A stretch of DNA of 64,000 nt from Gnetum montanum (Eukaryota; Streptophyta; Gnetopsida; Gnetales; Gnetaceae): positions 668,293 to 732,292 of the forward strand of contig MNCI01009462.1 in NCBI GenBank assembly GCA_015680685.1. The letters run 5' to 3'. This document shows positions 1-12,700 of the stretch, piece after piece. Position numbers and translations under genes: made by a program. The notes below the pieces were generated by a model that saw only the letters and a list, made by a program, of their open reading frames with translations, was not told the DNA's origin and did no database searches. Positions within the stretch are counted from its first letter, which is position 1. The number at the start of each line of letters is the position of its first letter.

Positions 1-135
1 AGCACACACACATACTCACATTAACTACTGAGTTATTTGGAGGTATCTGGGCCTTGGTGTAGCCAGAGACCAGCAGGCACCTAAATCCTGTTCGAGGACA
101 CTCGTTGGCGGTCGCGTCCCAAACGGTCGCCAACA
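1..135 (+). mobile_element. GCE-C: 3' end of a third TGTTGGC...GCCAACA element
   Basis: Bases 1-135 match 50501-50635 (the 3' end of GCE-B) almost base for base, and match 32293 onward (GCE-A) in reverse complement. The stretch ends in GGTCGCCAACA, the shared terminus of this family. Immediately after it, gag sequence of Ath-1 resumes, so this copy is also inserted in a retroelement coding region. Its target duplication would be GTGAT at 136-140, but the other flank lies outside the window. Only the last 135 bases are visible, so its cargo is unknown. Confidence 0.85.
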
Positions 136-870
136 GTGATCATAACCAAAAGAGAATCAAGGAGGCTAAACATGCCATTTAGAAGCATATGGAAAATTTT
201 GTTGCAATGGATGAGGTTGCATATTCTGAAACAAATGATGATGCTGGGTGTGACATTTGCCAATATGAACATCCTAAGGGATGTTGCCTAGTTGTGTCAC
301 ATTTGTAGAAATCCAAGATGTATGCTTTGAATCCAAGATTAGAAAAATGATAAATAGTGAGAAGGTTTCCTTATCCTCAAGGAAACTACAAGCGGTTCCA
401 CCAATAAGATTACTATCTAAGTGGAGCACCACATCAACCTCATGAGAAGTACCAATAGTGGCAACATCCATAGTCATTGGAGATGCCACCACCAAGATAG
501 TAGTACCCTTACTGGTAGCCATATCTGTATGGATATTATGTTCAGCAATCAATTTCTCCATGTGATTCTTCTAGTAATTCTTCTTTCCAACACCACTAAT
601 ACCCTTCAGAATATTATAGAGCACAATATCCAAGAGAGGAGTCCCCATTTTTGTATTACCCTCCTCATCCTTCTACACCTTTACCTTGATCCTCAACTAA
701 ATTGCCACCTACTCCATCCATGTAGGGTGAAATCCTAGCCCAACCATAGTAGAGAAACACCAAAATGGATGTTAACTTATAGGTAGCTCCTTTTCCAAGT
801 GGTTCAAATACTAAGCCTTGAAAATGACCCTTTTTTTGAACCAACAATCCTACTAAGCCTATAGAAACAT
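136..870 (+). pseudogene. Ath-1 gag C-terminal part (degenerate)
   Basis: The translation contains a CDICQYEHPKGCC motif at about 247-290. It then reads as a diverged match to the gag of Ath-4 at 56880-57180 (CEICQYDHPKECC, SHLQESGMYALNP). The Cys/His cluster is a variant zinc-knuckle-like motif (C-x2-C-x3-H-x3-C). The 5' part of gag lies beyond GCE-C, outside the window. Several in-frame stops break it. Confidence 0.7.
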
Positions 871-1838
871 GCATCTACTAACCCTACTTCTCCTTCCTCC
901 TTCGCAACATCCTTTGAGGTCCCTTTAAACTAAACACCTCCGAAGATGTTGTGTGAGTCACTAATTGGATAATTGTTGACCACCTTTCTAGAAAGAGATC
1001 TGATCTTGGGAGTCCCCTCATTTTCTTGAAAATCACTAAGAATAAGCCATGTAAGGCTATTCTATACTCAAGATCTAGTGTCAATTTGATCTCACATTGA
1101 ATGTACAAATGTTAAACCTACCTCCTCTTAAGAAGAGTAACATTTATCTTAAGTTAGCAAATCAATCCATCATTGTCCCCTTTGGGATTGGTGGAGAATA
1201 TTTTAACCATGATCTATGGATGGTCATCCTACTAACTTCTAGGTGATTTTTGTGAATAACTATAAGTAGGACTTCTTGATCATCATAGAAAGGACTTGGC
1301 TAAGTACAAGTGATGTACAACTAGGAATCAGAGACCTCTCCTTTGATATTTCCAAGAAAAATGACTTTAGAAAGATTAAAAGGAAGCGCATTCCATGCAT
1401 TACATATAGTAACATAGGGTGCCATTATGTGTAGAAATTATGGACTATTACAAGTACCATGCTCATAGCATACAACTAGTGTGTAGATGTCGTGGAAGTT
1501 CAAAGGTTCCTATACGTAGTAGCCAAAAAATAGGAGGGTACCCAATGGCTTATGGTTGAAGCAAAAAGTAGTTTATCACTATGCATGGAATAGACTAAGA
1601 TCCTAACAAGTGTCTATGTTGAAGGCATGGATGAATTAGAGCAAGTTCATCATCAACTCTTTGATGAACCTAATGAAAAAAATTTAGGAGAGTTAAAAAT
1701 CCCTAAGAGCTTCAAAAAGGAGCCCCTTGAGTTAAAACCTCTAATGGATAAAATGGAATATGCTTTTCTAAGTAATGAGAAGCTAATCATCATCAATACC
1801 AACCTTGATCCTAGGCAGAAAAAGAAGCTATTAGAGGT
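871..1838 (+). pseudogene. Ath-1 protease and pre-RT region (degenerate)
   Basis: Broken plus-strand frames here align in order with the protease/linker regions of Ath-2 (minus, 7000-8000) and Ath-4 (57720-58280). The last piece, 1627-1838, is open and reads MDELEQVHHQLFDEP to PLELKPL to KKKLLEV, the usual segment just before reverse transcriptase in Athila elements. It stops where the Ath-2 LTR begins. The protease active-site triad cannot be read confidently here. Confidence 0.6.
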
Positions 1839-2616
1839 TAATGAGTAGTGAGGTACCCTTACGTCCAACCATATGAATCACTAAGGCGTTATGCACAATT
1901 CAACAAAATTCTACGGACCTATCGTTATCTAATGTACTAGCTCTTCTAACAAGTGAAATGAGCATTGAGAACATTTGTTTTCTTCCCAATTACACTTGTG
2001 AGTTTCAAGGGTATGGTTTAAGTGTAATTGAGATATATGATTTTTGTCACTTTATATTTTCTAGATTTGGTCACCTTCAACAAGAATAAAGAGTAGAGTA
2101 ATTTAAAATCTAATTTGTTATTATCTATCTAGCCTAACACACATAACCATACCACTTTTCTAAACACATCCTAAACACATATAGCACTGTTGGGCTACCA
2201 AACATTAAGCATTGCTAGGTTACCAAGTACTATATGAATGCTCAAAGTGGTCATGCTCATGTTCATTAACAATTGGAAATAAATTGCTTAATTCAATTGC
2301 ATTAAAACAAAGAGCAAGAATGTAAAATGCATTAAAGAAAATATTAATCTATTCTCAGTGTTGCAAGGATTTTCATTGCAGTGCTTAAGTACATTAATGT
2401 TAGAACAAAGAACTATATACACTTAGACTCCTTCTGTGGGTACTCAGAAAATATTCTAACTTTGAGTAAAAGAAACAACAAGAGCTTCACTACTATAACT
2501 AAGAAAGAGCAAAAACTAGTTTGAAAACTGGAGCCCAAGCATGATATTTATAGACTTGGGGTATGCAACCTGACATTGCGTATGCGACGTCGAGGCTAAT
2601 GTTAAACACATGTTCA
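1839..2616 (-). repeat. Ath-2 3' LTR
   Basis: It aligns along its whole length with 10550-11322. Examples are GTGAGGTACCC near its left edge and the shared AACACATGTTCA at its right edge. Read on the minus strand, a TATA box (TCTATAAATATC, about 2545-2556) lies only about 65 bp from the LTR start, so U3 is very short. The two LTRs differ at many sites, so the insertion is old. Confidence 0.85.
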
Positions 2617-4560
2617 TTATACCCCTACAACTAAATGAAAACTATTCCTTGAGTGAAGAAGAGGAGAAACAAGTTATTTACAAAACATATTGGGTAGGTA
2701 TGGGATTATTAACTAACATTACAAGCTAACTCAAATGGAATAAATAGACTTTCAGTGCCCATGTGTATAGAATTACAATTTTTACAACATTGGGTGTTCA
2801 TCATAAGAGAACTGAACACCCTAGAGAACATTGACATCCAACACCTCTTGGCAACAGAAGAATGAGAGAGAGAGAGAAAGAGAAGAGATACAACAATCAT
2901 GAATAGTCCTCATTGTGTGGGATTGCTGCATAAACCTTGGTAAAGATAGTCTTGGTTGCCAATCCATGCTTCCCACTATAATTAGAACAAAATCATGAAT
3001 TAGTATGAAATTTGTAACACATAACTATTAAATGCATTGTCTCATTAATGGTTACACTCAGCTAGGTTGTGATTATGGTTGATTGGTTCCTTGAGTAGTA
3101 TTAGTGGCAAAGCTAATATATAGGGTAAATTAAACTAAGCGGTCCATTAAATTAAAAAAAATTCCATACAAGGAAATATTTAAAGAGGGTATAAGAATGC
3201 ATAAAAATGAAAAGAATAATTCACTAAAACTATTGTGAATATGTGTACAACTGGATGTCATTGATGGGATAAACAAAAAGAATTTGATTGTAAGAGTTTC
3301 TATGGATAAAGAACTTAACTAATCCAACCAATAGATATGCAAGTGGATCCTTCCCAAAGTAGGCATAGGCCTTTTTGCCCTTGCATAACTTCAAAAAAAA
3401 GATTCCATTGGCTCCATAGATGATTAATGGTTATAGAAGTTAAGTACAAAAACATGAAACTAGTAGTAAAGTCAAACATGAAAAGCACAAATGGATGAGA
3501 GAGAGAGTGGAATGGAGTTCCTAAATACGGTCACATAAAGTCCCTTATATATTTTATGGTTAAATGACTTGATAGAATCTATCCTCAGTCCAAACCAAAA
3601 CCAACCATGTTTAATTACTTCACATCAACATTCTAAGACTAACCCATCCCCTAAGAGACAAAAGTGGTCCCACAAAACAACCACTATTCCATATTAAAGA
3701 AGAATTAGGAAGTGAGGAAGGACCTTAGTTAAAGGGGACTAGTCCCATAACCAGTGCTTGTAGCTCATTTATTCTATCTAAGGGATGTTATTTGAATTCC
3801 ATTTTTTTTTCTCTTTTTTGAAATGGAAACCACACCATGTAAAGACACATGCATTTATTTTATCCAAGGGATGTGCTTTGAATCCTTGTCAATTTTTTTC
3901 TAATGAGAACAACACCATGTGAGGAGATATGCATTTATTTTGTCCAAGGGGTATGCTTTGAATTCTCATCATTTCTTTCTAATGAGAACCACACCATGCA
4001 AGGACTTATTCAACTTCCTTTTATTGGATGACATGGAATAGTAAAAAATTCATGAAAACACACATGCACCCAGGCAAGTAGAAAAACACAAAGAATACCA
4101 AATCCCCTTGAAGCCACAACTTGTTCAAACCTTTGAATCCTTCCCAACTTTAGACTTTACCAAATTCAAAAATTTATTAGAGTTTTATTAATGAAAAAGG
4201 AACTACATGTTTCCAAAATAAGGAAAACCATAGAATTTTTGGATGGCTGGATGTTGTGGACTCACTACATGTTACATGAAAAGAAACCACATCCTAATTA
4301 TCTATAATGAAATGCAAAGCCATAAACCAAACACCAATAATCAAATAAAAAAAATAGTACATATTTCCATCAAGTAATGCATTACCAATGTACTTGGCAC
4401 TTATTAACAAAAAGTTAGAAAATCATACCAAAAGAAAATAAAATATAAAAGAAAGTGTAAAATATTCAAGAAATAGCAAATGTATTAATGATGGTGTAAA
4501 AAAAATTAGAAAAGATTAATAACATAAAATAAATATGTAAAAGAAAGAATGTGTAANCCC
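2617..4560 (-). other. Ath-2 non-coding 3' region
   Basis: No usable reading frame. The stretch lies between the integrase end and the 3' LTR. Read on the minus strand it corresponds to the tail that follows integrase in Ath-1 (14.1-16 kb) and to the tail of Ath-4 (58.5-60.4 kb), for example the word TGAGTCCACA around 4256-4265. It holds a GA-rich run at 2866-2887. A single N at 4557 marks an uncertain base or a join. Confidence 0.6.
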
Positions 4561-5640
4561 TCAGAAAAAGTTTCATAAATGATGTAAGGTCCTTTCCACA
4601 ACATTTGAAACTTAGTTTGTTGAGGTACATGTGTGGGGTTCTAGTAAAGAACCTTATCTCTTGGTTGAAATTTGACTTTTTTGATTTTTAGGTCATGAAG
4701 CTTTTTGTTATAGGCCTTGTGCAACTCATTAGATGATAAGGTTACTAATTGATTTTTTTCTAGAAGGTTGAGATTCATTAGTCATTCTTTTTGGGCTATA
4801 CTTAAGTCAAGATCAAGATCACAAGGAGTTCAAAGTGTATGCATTTCATATTCAATTACAAGTATTGGTAATTTTCTGTACACCAACTCATAAGGAGAGT
4901 AGCCTATAGGAAGTTTCCATGTTGAGTGGTAGGCCCAAAGGGCATCATTTAGTTTTGTGCTCTAGTCCTTCCTATACTTGATAATATTTCTTGTTAGTAT
5001 CCTTGTGATTTCCCTATTGGCAACTTATTTACAAAATTTTGTTATACAAACTGAGCAGTAGTAGAGGATGTATATTTGATGATGACTACTACTTCTACCC
5101 ATTTCATACAATAGTCAGTAGTGACTATGATGTATACCTTTCCATTTGACATGGGGTGTGATGGGACCCATGAAATCAATGCCCTAGATGTCAAATAATT
5201 CTAATGGTTGAATCCATTATTAAGGTTTTTCCATTTGAGCAGTCATTTCACCATCTCATTGACATTGTTCATAAGAGCAGACATATGGTAAGCATCCTTG
5301 AACAATGTTGACCAATAGTACCCTAACCTTAGGATTTTAATGGCCATGCATCTCCCAACATAGTTTCCTCCACAAGGACCTCATGATCATCTTAGAGAAC
5401 ACATAGTTGATTAGCATTAGAAACACACCAACGAACTAGGCCATCAACGCACACCTTGTAGAGATGTCCATTGATCTCCATGAATTGCTTTACTCGGTGA
5501 AGAAACTGCTATTTCTTCTAGTGGTCCAACCCTTGTGGCATCTCCTACATGAGAAGATAGGTGAGAATTCCATCATACCATTTTGGCTTATTGGCCATTT
5601 GTTTAGTTATAGCCCCAGCAAAGAGGAGTTCATCAAGAAA
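4561..5640 (-). pseudogene. Ath-2 integrase (degenerate, internally deleted)
   Basis: Minus-strand frames read MSNGKVYIIVTTDYCMKWVEVVV near 5060-5160. After a gap the C-terminal part follows: EITRILTRNIIKYRKD, then WAYHSTWKLPIGYSPYELVYRKLP at about 4870-5010. The piece expected to carry the second catalytic Asp and the Glu is missing between about 5020 and 5060, so roughly 60 residues are deleted. The C-terminal tail (KFQPRDKVL) follows at about 4660. Confidence 0.75.
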
Positions 5641-6960
5641 CATGTTAGATATTAGGCTTTCTTTCTTTTTGTCATCCCATTGCAACTAAGACAAGTGATC
5701 GATGATCACATTCTCAATGCCCTTTTGATCTACCATTGTAAGATCAAATTCTTGCAAGATCACTAGCCACCCTATGACATGGGGGCTCACCATTAGCTTG
5801 TTCATTAGAAAGTTTATGGAACTATAGTCTATGTGTACAAACACCTTATATCCAAGCACATAATGCTTGAACTTATCTAGAGCAAACACCACGACCATCA
5901 ATTCTTTCTCTATGGTGGTGTAGTTTAGCTATGCACCCATACTGCTTCAACTAGTGTAGTGAATGTAGTATGGATAGTTCGTGTCATCTAACAATGTCAA
6001 CATGGCTTCTAGGGCATAATTCAATGCATCCATCATAATATGAAATGGTTTAGACCAATTAGGTGCTTGTAATATTGGAGTTTCTAAAAGCTCTCTTTCA
6101 ATTTCCATAATGTTTTCTCACATTCTATAGTCTAGACAAAGCGAGGATCTTTCTTTGTTAGCTCAACAAATGGTTTTGCAATCTTAGAGAATTTCTCTAT
6201 AAATCTTCAGTAGTAGCTAGTATGTCTAAGGAATAATTGAAGATCTTTAACTATTTCTAGCTGGCAAGTTATTCCTTGGATGACCCTTATTTTTTTAGGA
6301 TCCACTTCAATTTCTACTTGCAAGATTCTATGCCCCAATACAATGCCCTCCTAGACCATGAGATGAATCTTCTACCAATTGAGCTACAAGTTGGTTTTGA
6401 CACATCATTTTAGCACTTACTTAAGGTGGTCTAGGGATTGCTCAAATGTAGCTCCATAGGTGGAGAAGTCATCCATGAAGACTTCTATACCACTACTAAT
6501 CTGCTATTCAAAATGCTTAGAACCAGGCATTAGAATGTGCCAAGAGCATTACATAGATCAAACAACATGTTGCAATATGAAAAAGTCTCCTAGGAACTCA
6601 TGAATGTTATCTTTACCTAGTCTTCTGATGCAATTTGAATTTGGTTATAATCACTATAACCATATAGAAAGTTATAGTAGCAATGCCCAAATATTGTATT
6701 AAGCACTTGGTCAAAAAATGGCAACAGAAAGTGATCCTTAAATGTTGGCATATTTAGTAGCCTAAAATCAATACAGACACACCACTTGCCATCTTTTTTC
6801 GACATAATCAGCAATAGGATAGATGAACCCTGCCTTGATGAGTTTCTTGATCTCCTCCTTGATGATTTGCTTCAATTTGGGGTTCAACAATCTCTATGGC
6901 TATCATTTTGGCTTCATGGCTAGGTTGGTGTAGATGCAATGCTAGCATATACTAGGATCA
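5641..6960 (-). pseudogene. Ath-2 reverse transcriptase and RNase H (degenerate)
   Basis: On the minus strand an RT block reads KKDGKWCVCIDFRLLNMPTF with DHFLLPFFDQVL behind it (6617-6814). The catalytic box FMDD appears within EVFMDDF at 6465-6485. An RNase H/connection piece reads ALDKFKHYVLGYKVFVH and VIGWLVILQEFDL (5686-5901). Order and spacing are normal for a gypsy pol, but frames shift and stops occur, so no functional polyprotein remains. Confidence 0.85.
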
Positions 6961-8040
6961 ATCCCTGTGAGTTTAGGATATGACCAAGAAAAATATACAG
7001 ACCATTTTTCAACTACTTTCAATAGCATCTTTTTCTATTCTAGAGCAAGTTTTGCATTGATTATAACTAGCTTCCCATTCTTCAAAAATATGTATTCCAT
7101 TCTAGCCGGTAATGTTTTTAGCTCAAGGGGCTCTTGTTTGAATTTTTCAGGAATTTTCATCTCTCCTTAGTGAGTATCATCATTTATGTCATTAGAGAGT
7201 TAGTGATGAACCTACTCTAGTTCATCCATGCTTGTGACATATGCACTTGTCAAGCTCTTAGTTGGTTTCATGCAAAGTGTGTTGCTTTCAGAATTAGTAA
7301 TCAGCCATTGGTGCCCTCTTATTATGTGGCTACTATGTATAAACACCTTTAAATTTCTACTTCTAGTGCATACAACTTGCATGTGGAGATAGATGTTTTC
7401 TTTATAGCCCATAGTTTCTATACACAATTGCACCCTATATTGCTATACACGATGCATGGAACTCTCTTCTTCCTTATCTTTCCAAATGCATTTTCTTTAG
7501 ATATTTCCAAGGAAATATCTCTAATTCCCATTCTTGCATTGATAGTGCTTAGTCATGCTCTTTCCATTATGATTTAGAAATCCCCTTTGCATTTCTCCAC
7601 TTTAATTACTAGGAAATTAGTAGGATAAGATCACCCACAAATAGTAGTCACAATGTATTCTACTAATTCCAATGGAATAGTGATGGAGTAGTCTACCAAT
7701 TCTAATATTATGTTGTTCTTCTTGAGAGGAGGTAGGTTCTAGGTAGTGTACATCTCATGAGAAATCAAATTAACACCAGAACCTGAATCAAAAAGAGTGT
7801 TGCATGATTCATTCTCAACAATCTACAAATACATTAGAGGACTTCTAAGATTGGCTAATTTCCTAGCAAGGTTTCCTACATGGATCCAATTAAACACAAT
7901 TTGAGTACGCATTATGGCATGGATCCTTGGCAAAGTTTGGTTTGAAGAAGGCCCAAAGGAATTTGAGATGGAGGCAGAGGCAAGAGCAGGGTTGTCAACC
8001 ATAGGTGTAGGTGAAGGCTTAGGTGAACTACAGGGTCAAA
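6961..8040 (-). pseudogene. Ath-2 protease and linker region (degenerate)
   Basis: A minus-strand frame contains FDSGSGVNLIS around 7760-7800. This is the retropepsin D-S-G type active site followed by the usual hydrophobic stretch. It is followed by LPPLKKNNIILELVD and, further on, MDELE, IPEKFKQEPLELKTLP and MEYIFLKNGKLVIINAKL, which precede RT in this family. Frames are interrupted by stops. Confidence 0.75.
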
Positions 8041-10390
8041 AGAATAGTTTTTTATTTGATTGGGCATTTGACCCCTCCAATTGATGATTAGGTTAAAATT
8101 AATAGCCTCATAGAATTACATTGTTAAAATTAAGTAAGAAATTCACCTTACATTACTGGAGCAAGCGATATCTATGCAACTAGAGGATGAGTATGTGTAG
8201 GGATAGGAGGAGGATAAGGATAACAAGTGGTATTCCTTGTTTCATATGGGGAATGAGCTTGGTAATAATCTAAAGGATGGTAGTGAGGCTGAAAATTAGA
8301 AACATGACTATAGGAGTCATGTGGAGACATGGGTTGCTACACGTGGTAGCCATATGGATCAGGCTATCGATAAGGGTGTTGTTGTCTTGGTGGTGCTAGC
8401 ACCCATGATTGTAGTTGCTACTATTGTTGATATTATTTATATGATTGTAGTGGAGCTCCACTTGGATAATACAATTATTTCTGGTGAAACTACCTAAGAT
8501 TACCTTAAGGATAAGGTAACTTTCTGGATGTTTGCCTTTGTATAAGTCATGGATGTAAGGTATACACCCCAGACTCTTGTAGATGTGACATAATGATGCA
8601 ACATCCCTTAGGATGTTCATACTGATAGATGTCACACCCATGATCTTCATTTGATTCACTATCTGCAACCTCTTCTATTATAGTGATCTTGGCCTTACCT
8701 TTGTAATATGCACATTCAACTTTCTTGTACCTTCTACACTCATGCTCACTACTTTGTTCTTTGGACTCTTCAGTGATTTTGAGAATATCTTGGAATCTAT
8801 TATCCATTGAGTCCCTTAATTGATCAACCTTGGCTATAATTCTAGATTAGAAATTTTGGAGTGGTAAGGCTTTCTTATGCATCCCCTCATCAAATGTAGA
8901 CTCATCCTCACTTTCGTAGAATCAAACCTCCCTCTTAAAAATGGAAGGATCATAGTTGTACTCTTTTGCACTTTCTCTTTTTCTTAGTTCACCATCCTCT
9001 TTGGTGACCTACTCTATTAATATTTGTATCTCACTAGCAGTTAGTTCTAACAATCACCCATGGGCATAGACACCAAAGATTTTCCTCATTTCATTACAAA
9101 AGCCATCTTCAATTTGATGAAGTTGAACCAATTGAGAATAACTATGGCCAGTACATTTGTGCATTAAAGCATAGTATCAACCAATGGCAGTCTCCAAGGG
9201 TTCATGTATTTTTTGTTTCCACCCTTGAATTTTCTTCCTTAGGTTGGATACTTTGGAGTAATTTGATACTTATTATTGAATAACTTAAGCATGGTACTCC
9301 ATCATCTGATAGATTTTGACTCTAAGGATCGACACCCATTTTCTGCATTTTTGATAAGTATCTTGGGAATTATGTTAATTTTTTCCACTCATTCTCTATG
9401 TTTTTCAAGGCACATGCATCTTTGAAATATTATTCATGTCTAACCATTTGATCTAACTATCCTTCACATGCCTTGTTGGAATTCTAGCTGCCTCTATGAT
9501 ATTAAGCATACTTCCAATAGAAAATAGAAGCTCATCAAGGCCTTGATCATGGTGCCTACGACGCCCTCTACTACCCCTTGGTTCATGGTGATGTGCCTCT
9601 CTTGAACATCTATGTCCTTCATCTTGTCTATCCTGCTAGTCCCTTTGGTTATTTGTCTCCCATCAATTGTTTCATTCATTTTGATCACCTCCATCATGAT
9701 CTTGCCTTCTGTAATCACAACCAAAGCTAGAAGAAGAAGATGATGATGAAGGGGAAGAGGAAGGAGAACCAACACTATCAGGGTAACTACTTCCACCTCT
9801 TTAGCAATCACAACCATGATCACAATCTTGCTTCTTGTTTGCATCCTTGCCATGACTTGCCCTTCCAGATCCTTCTTTGTCATTGGATCCCTTGTTACTA
9901 GAACTAGGATTGTAAATTATGGAGTGCAAGTTCTAGTTTTGGCCTCCATCACTGAAGTCAAAGAGAGGAATTTCAAAGAGAAGGGTTTGCCACTAGCTTG
10001 TTGATACAACATGAATGGAGAATTGTTAAGTCCTTTTAACTTTGAACATTCATAACATTATTCTAGTTGTTGGTCCTATAGATGTTCTACTTCAATGGGA
10101 TGATAATCCCTAGTATCAATATCTTCCACAATACACTCCACATGAGGGTCTTAAAGACCACATCGTGTAAGAATTTGGTAGAGCATTATAGGAACACCTT
10201 GATTAGGTCGCAACAAAATGTTGCCTTCCATGTCACACCCCTATAGCTATTCATCTTGGTGTAGGATGAAGGTTAAGTTCAGTACATACTCATTAGCATG
10301 AGCATATGCTATTTGATATTGTTGAGGCACTAGTTAATAAGCTTTATCAGACTTGGGTATTGAATTGAACATGTGAAAAGAAGACATTTT
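8041..10390 (-). pseudogene. Ath-2 gag (degenerate)
   Basis: Minus-strand pieces match the gag of Ath-4. They are the coiled, charged segment at 8547-8807 ending in CDIYQYEHPKGCC (the second Cys of the motif is now Tyr), and the upstream Arg/His-rich region near 9500-9880. The N-terminal part reads LVPQQYQIAYAHANEYVLNLTF near 10290, like LVPQQFNVVYTHHDEY at the start of Ath-4 gag. Multiple stops and shifts are present. Confidence 0.75.
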
Positions 10391-10530
10391 CATTTAGTGA
10401 AACAAAATTCACAATGTTCTTTTGAGTATTTTTTGTAGTAATTGTAAGATAAGATATGACTCTTAGGTTCATTCCAATGATTTAAATACATTTCACTAGG
10501 TCCTAGATAATGCATGAAACAACAAAAAGG

Positions 10531-10548
10531 TCCTTGACAATGGTGCCA
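10531..10548 (-). other. Ath-2 primer-binding site
   Basis: Just inside the 5' LTR the minus strand reads TGGCACCATTGTCAAGGA. This is close to the tRNA-Asp type primer site common in Athila/Tat elements (TGGCGCCGTTGCCGGGGA), with the differences mostly C-to-T or G-to-A. The Ath-4 copy at 28403 is similar. Confidence 0.8.
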
Positions 10549-10549
10549 A

Positions 10550-11322
10550 TGATGAGCGGTGAGGTACCCCTATGCCCAACTGTATGAATCACTAAGGTGT
10601 TATACTTGGTCTAGTTAAATTCTGTGAACCTATAGTTATCTAATGCACTAGCTCCTCTAGAAAGTGAAATAGGCATTGAGAATGTTTGTTGTCTTCCCAA
10701 TCACACTTATGAAGTTCAAGGTTATGGTTTAAGTATAATTGAGGTATATGGTTTTTCTTTATATTCTATGGATTTGATCGCCTACAACAAGAATGAAGAG
10801 TAGAGTAATTTAAAATCTAATTCATTATTATCTATCTAGCCTAACACAAGTAACCATCCCACTTTCCTGAACACATATAGCACTATTATGCTACCAAATA
10901 TTAAGCGTTGTTGAGTTACCAAGTATTATATGAATGCTCAAAGTGGTTATGCTTATGTTTATTAACAACTAGAAATAAATTACTTAATTCAATTGCATTA
11001 AAATAAAAATAAATTAAGTAAAATGTCTTTATTCTTAGTGCTATAAGGATTATCAAAAGAGTTCATTTTATTCTTGTCACACTACTATGCTCAGGTACAT
11101 TAGTGCTCGAACAAAGAACCATACACAATAAGAATCCTTCTACAGGCACTTAGAAAATATTCTAACTTTAAGGAAAAGAAACAACAAGAGCTTCACTACT
11201 TTGAGTAAGAAAGATCAAAAACTGATTTGAAAATTGGAGCCTATGTGTAGTATTTATAGACTTGAGGTATACACCCCGATGTCATGTACATGATGTTGGG
11301 GCTAATATCAAACACATGTTCA
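10550..11322 (-). repeat. Ath-2 5' LTR
   Basis: Plus-strand reading starts TGATGAGCGGTGAGGTACC and ends AACACATGTTCA. It matches 1839-2616 throughout. A TATA-like TCTATAAATAC lies on the minus strand at about 11250-11262. Terminal TGATGAG/CTCATCA sequences are shared with the Ath-4 LTR, showing a related family. Confidence 0.87.
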
Positions 11323-12300
11323 TCAAAGATTGTCAACAAATGGCCAATAGCCTTTTCTTGGTCATATCATGAGCTAATTGGAATTGATCCAAGGATATGC
11401 TAGCATCAAATTTATAAAGATTCCTTCATTAAACTAAATAGGTAGCCATAGCAACAGTTGAACCCAAGCATAAGAAAATTATCAAAGAGGAGATTGAATA
11501 ATTCCTCAAGGTAGGGTTCATCTATCTCATCATGAATAGTAAGTGGGTTAACCCACTTGTTATCGTGCAAACGAAAGGTGGGAAATGGAGGGTCTACATC
11601 GATTTCATGCTATTAAATATGGAAACATTTAAGGATCATTTTCCTTTACCATTTGTGGACCAAGTGTTAGACACAATTTTTGGGCATTGTTATTACAGCT
11701 TTCTAGATGATTATAGTGGCTATAAAAAAATATAGATAGCACCAAAGGACTAGGTCAAAACCACATTCACAAGTCCTTGGGGAAATTTCCCATATAGAAA
11801 GATGTCATTTGACCTATGCAATGCCTTTGCAACATTCCAACACCTTATCCTAAGAATTTTCCAATAGTAGATCGGTAGCAAGGTGGAAGTCTTTATGGAT
11901 GACTTCTTCACCTATGGGCTATGTTCAAGCAAGCCCTAGACCATCTTGAGAAAGTGTTGAAAATATGTGTGGAAATAAATCTTAGGCTCAAATGGTAGAA
12001 AATCCACTTGATGATCTAGGAGAGCATTGTATTGGGGCATAGAATTTCACAAAAAGGGATTAAGGTGGATCCTAAAAAATAAGGGTCATCCAAGAAATCA
12101 CCCAACAACTAGAAATAGTCAAAGATGTGTTGTCATTCCTTGGCCATACTAGCTATTACCGATGCTTCATCAAGAATTTCTCTAAGATCACTAAATCATT
12201 GGTGGAGCTAACAAAGAAGAATTCTCTGTTTATCTCAACTATTGCATGTTGGCATGCATTCCAACAAATCAAGAAAAATATTATGGAAACTCCAATCCTA
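11323..12300 (+). pseudogene. Ath-1 reverse transcriptase (degenerate)
   Basis: Translation gives the pre-RT motif SWSYHELIGIDP, then GGKWRVYIDFMLLNM, DHFPLPFVDQVLDTIFGH and YYSFLDDYSGY. The catalytic FMDD box is at 11892-11903. Later the connection reads SFLGHTSYYRCFIKNFSKI (from 12127). Several stops replace Gln of the family consensus, for example the TAG after YSGYKKI and the TAG in PKD-stop-VKTTF. The copy is dead but easily recognised. Confidence 0.88.
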
Positions 12301-12700
12301 CAAGAATTTGATTGGTCCAGACCATTCTACATTATGACAAATGCATCAAATTATGCCTTGGGAGCCATGCTCACATAGTTGGATGATCAAAAATATCTTT
12401 ATTATATCCACTATGCAAGTAGGAGTCTTATGGGTGCACAAATGAACTACACGACAACTAAGAAAGAGCTGATAGCAATGGTGTATGCCTTGGAGAAATT
12501 CAAGTACTATGTGCTTGGATACAAGGTTTTTGTGCACACTAACCATAATGCAATCAGGTTCCTAATGAATAAGCTAATAGTGAGCCCCTGTATCATACGA
12601 TGGCTAGTGATCTTGCAAAAGTTTGATCTGACCATGATGAATGAAAAGGAAATTGAGAACATTGTTGATGATCAATTATCTTAGTTGAGATGGAACAACA
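12301..12700 (+). pseudogene. Ath-1 RNase H (degenerate)
   Basis: Reads FDWSRPFYIMTNASNYALGAML. After one TAG it continues YYIHYASRSLMGAQMNYTTT and KELIAMVYALEKFKYYVLG, ending IRWLVILQKFDLTMMNEKE and DDQLS. This is the single RNase H of an Athila-type element. The usual catalytic Asp in CDAS is Asn here (TNAS). Confidence 0.85.

Larger units (their letters stand above)
1839..11322 (-). mobile_element. Ath-2: complete but degenerate Athila-like element inserted in Ath-1
   Basis: Two LTRs in the same minus orientation (1839-2616 and 10550-11322, 778 and 773 bp) bracket an interior that reads gag, protease, RT, RNase H and integrase on the minus strand. A primer-binding site lies next to the 5' LTR. 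The LTR termini read TGAACATG...CTCATCA (the left copy has TG/CA mutated to end in TTA). No matching 5-bp target duplication is visible: the flanks are GAGGT on the left and TCAAA on the right. One N sits at 4557. Many stops and an integrase deletion make it defective. Confidence 0.88.

Noticed and set aside
1834-11327. A 5-bp target duplication for Ath-2
   Set aside because: Flanks are GAGGT and TCAAA; no match even with one mismatch, so it is not claimed.
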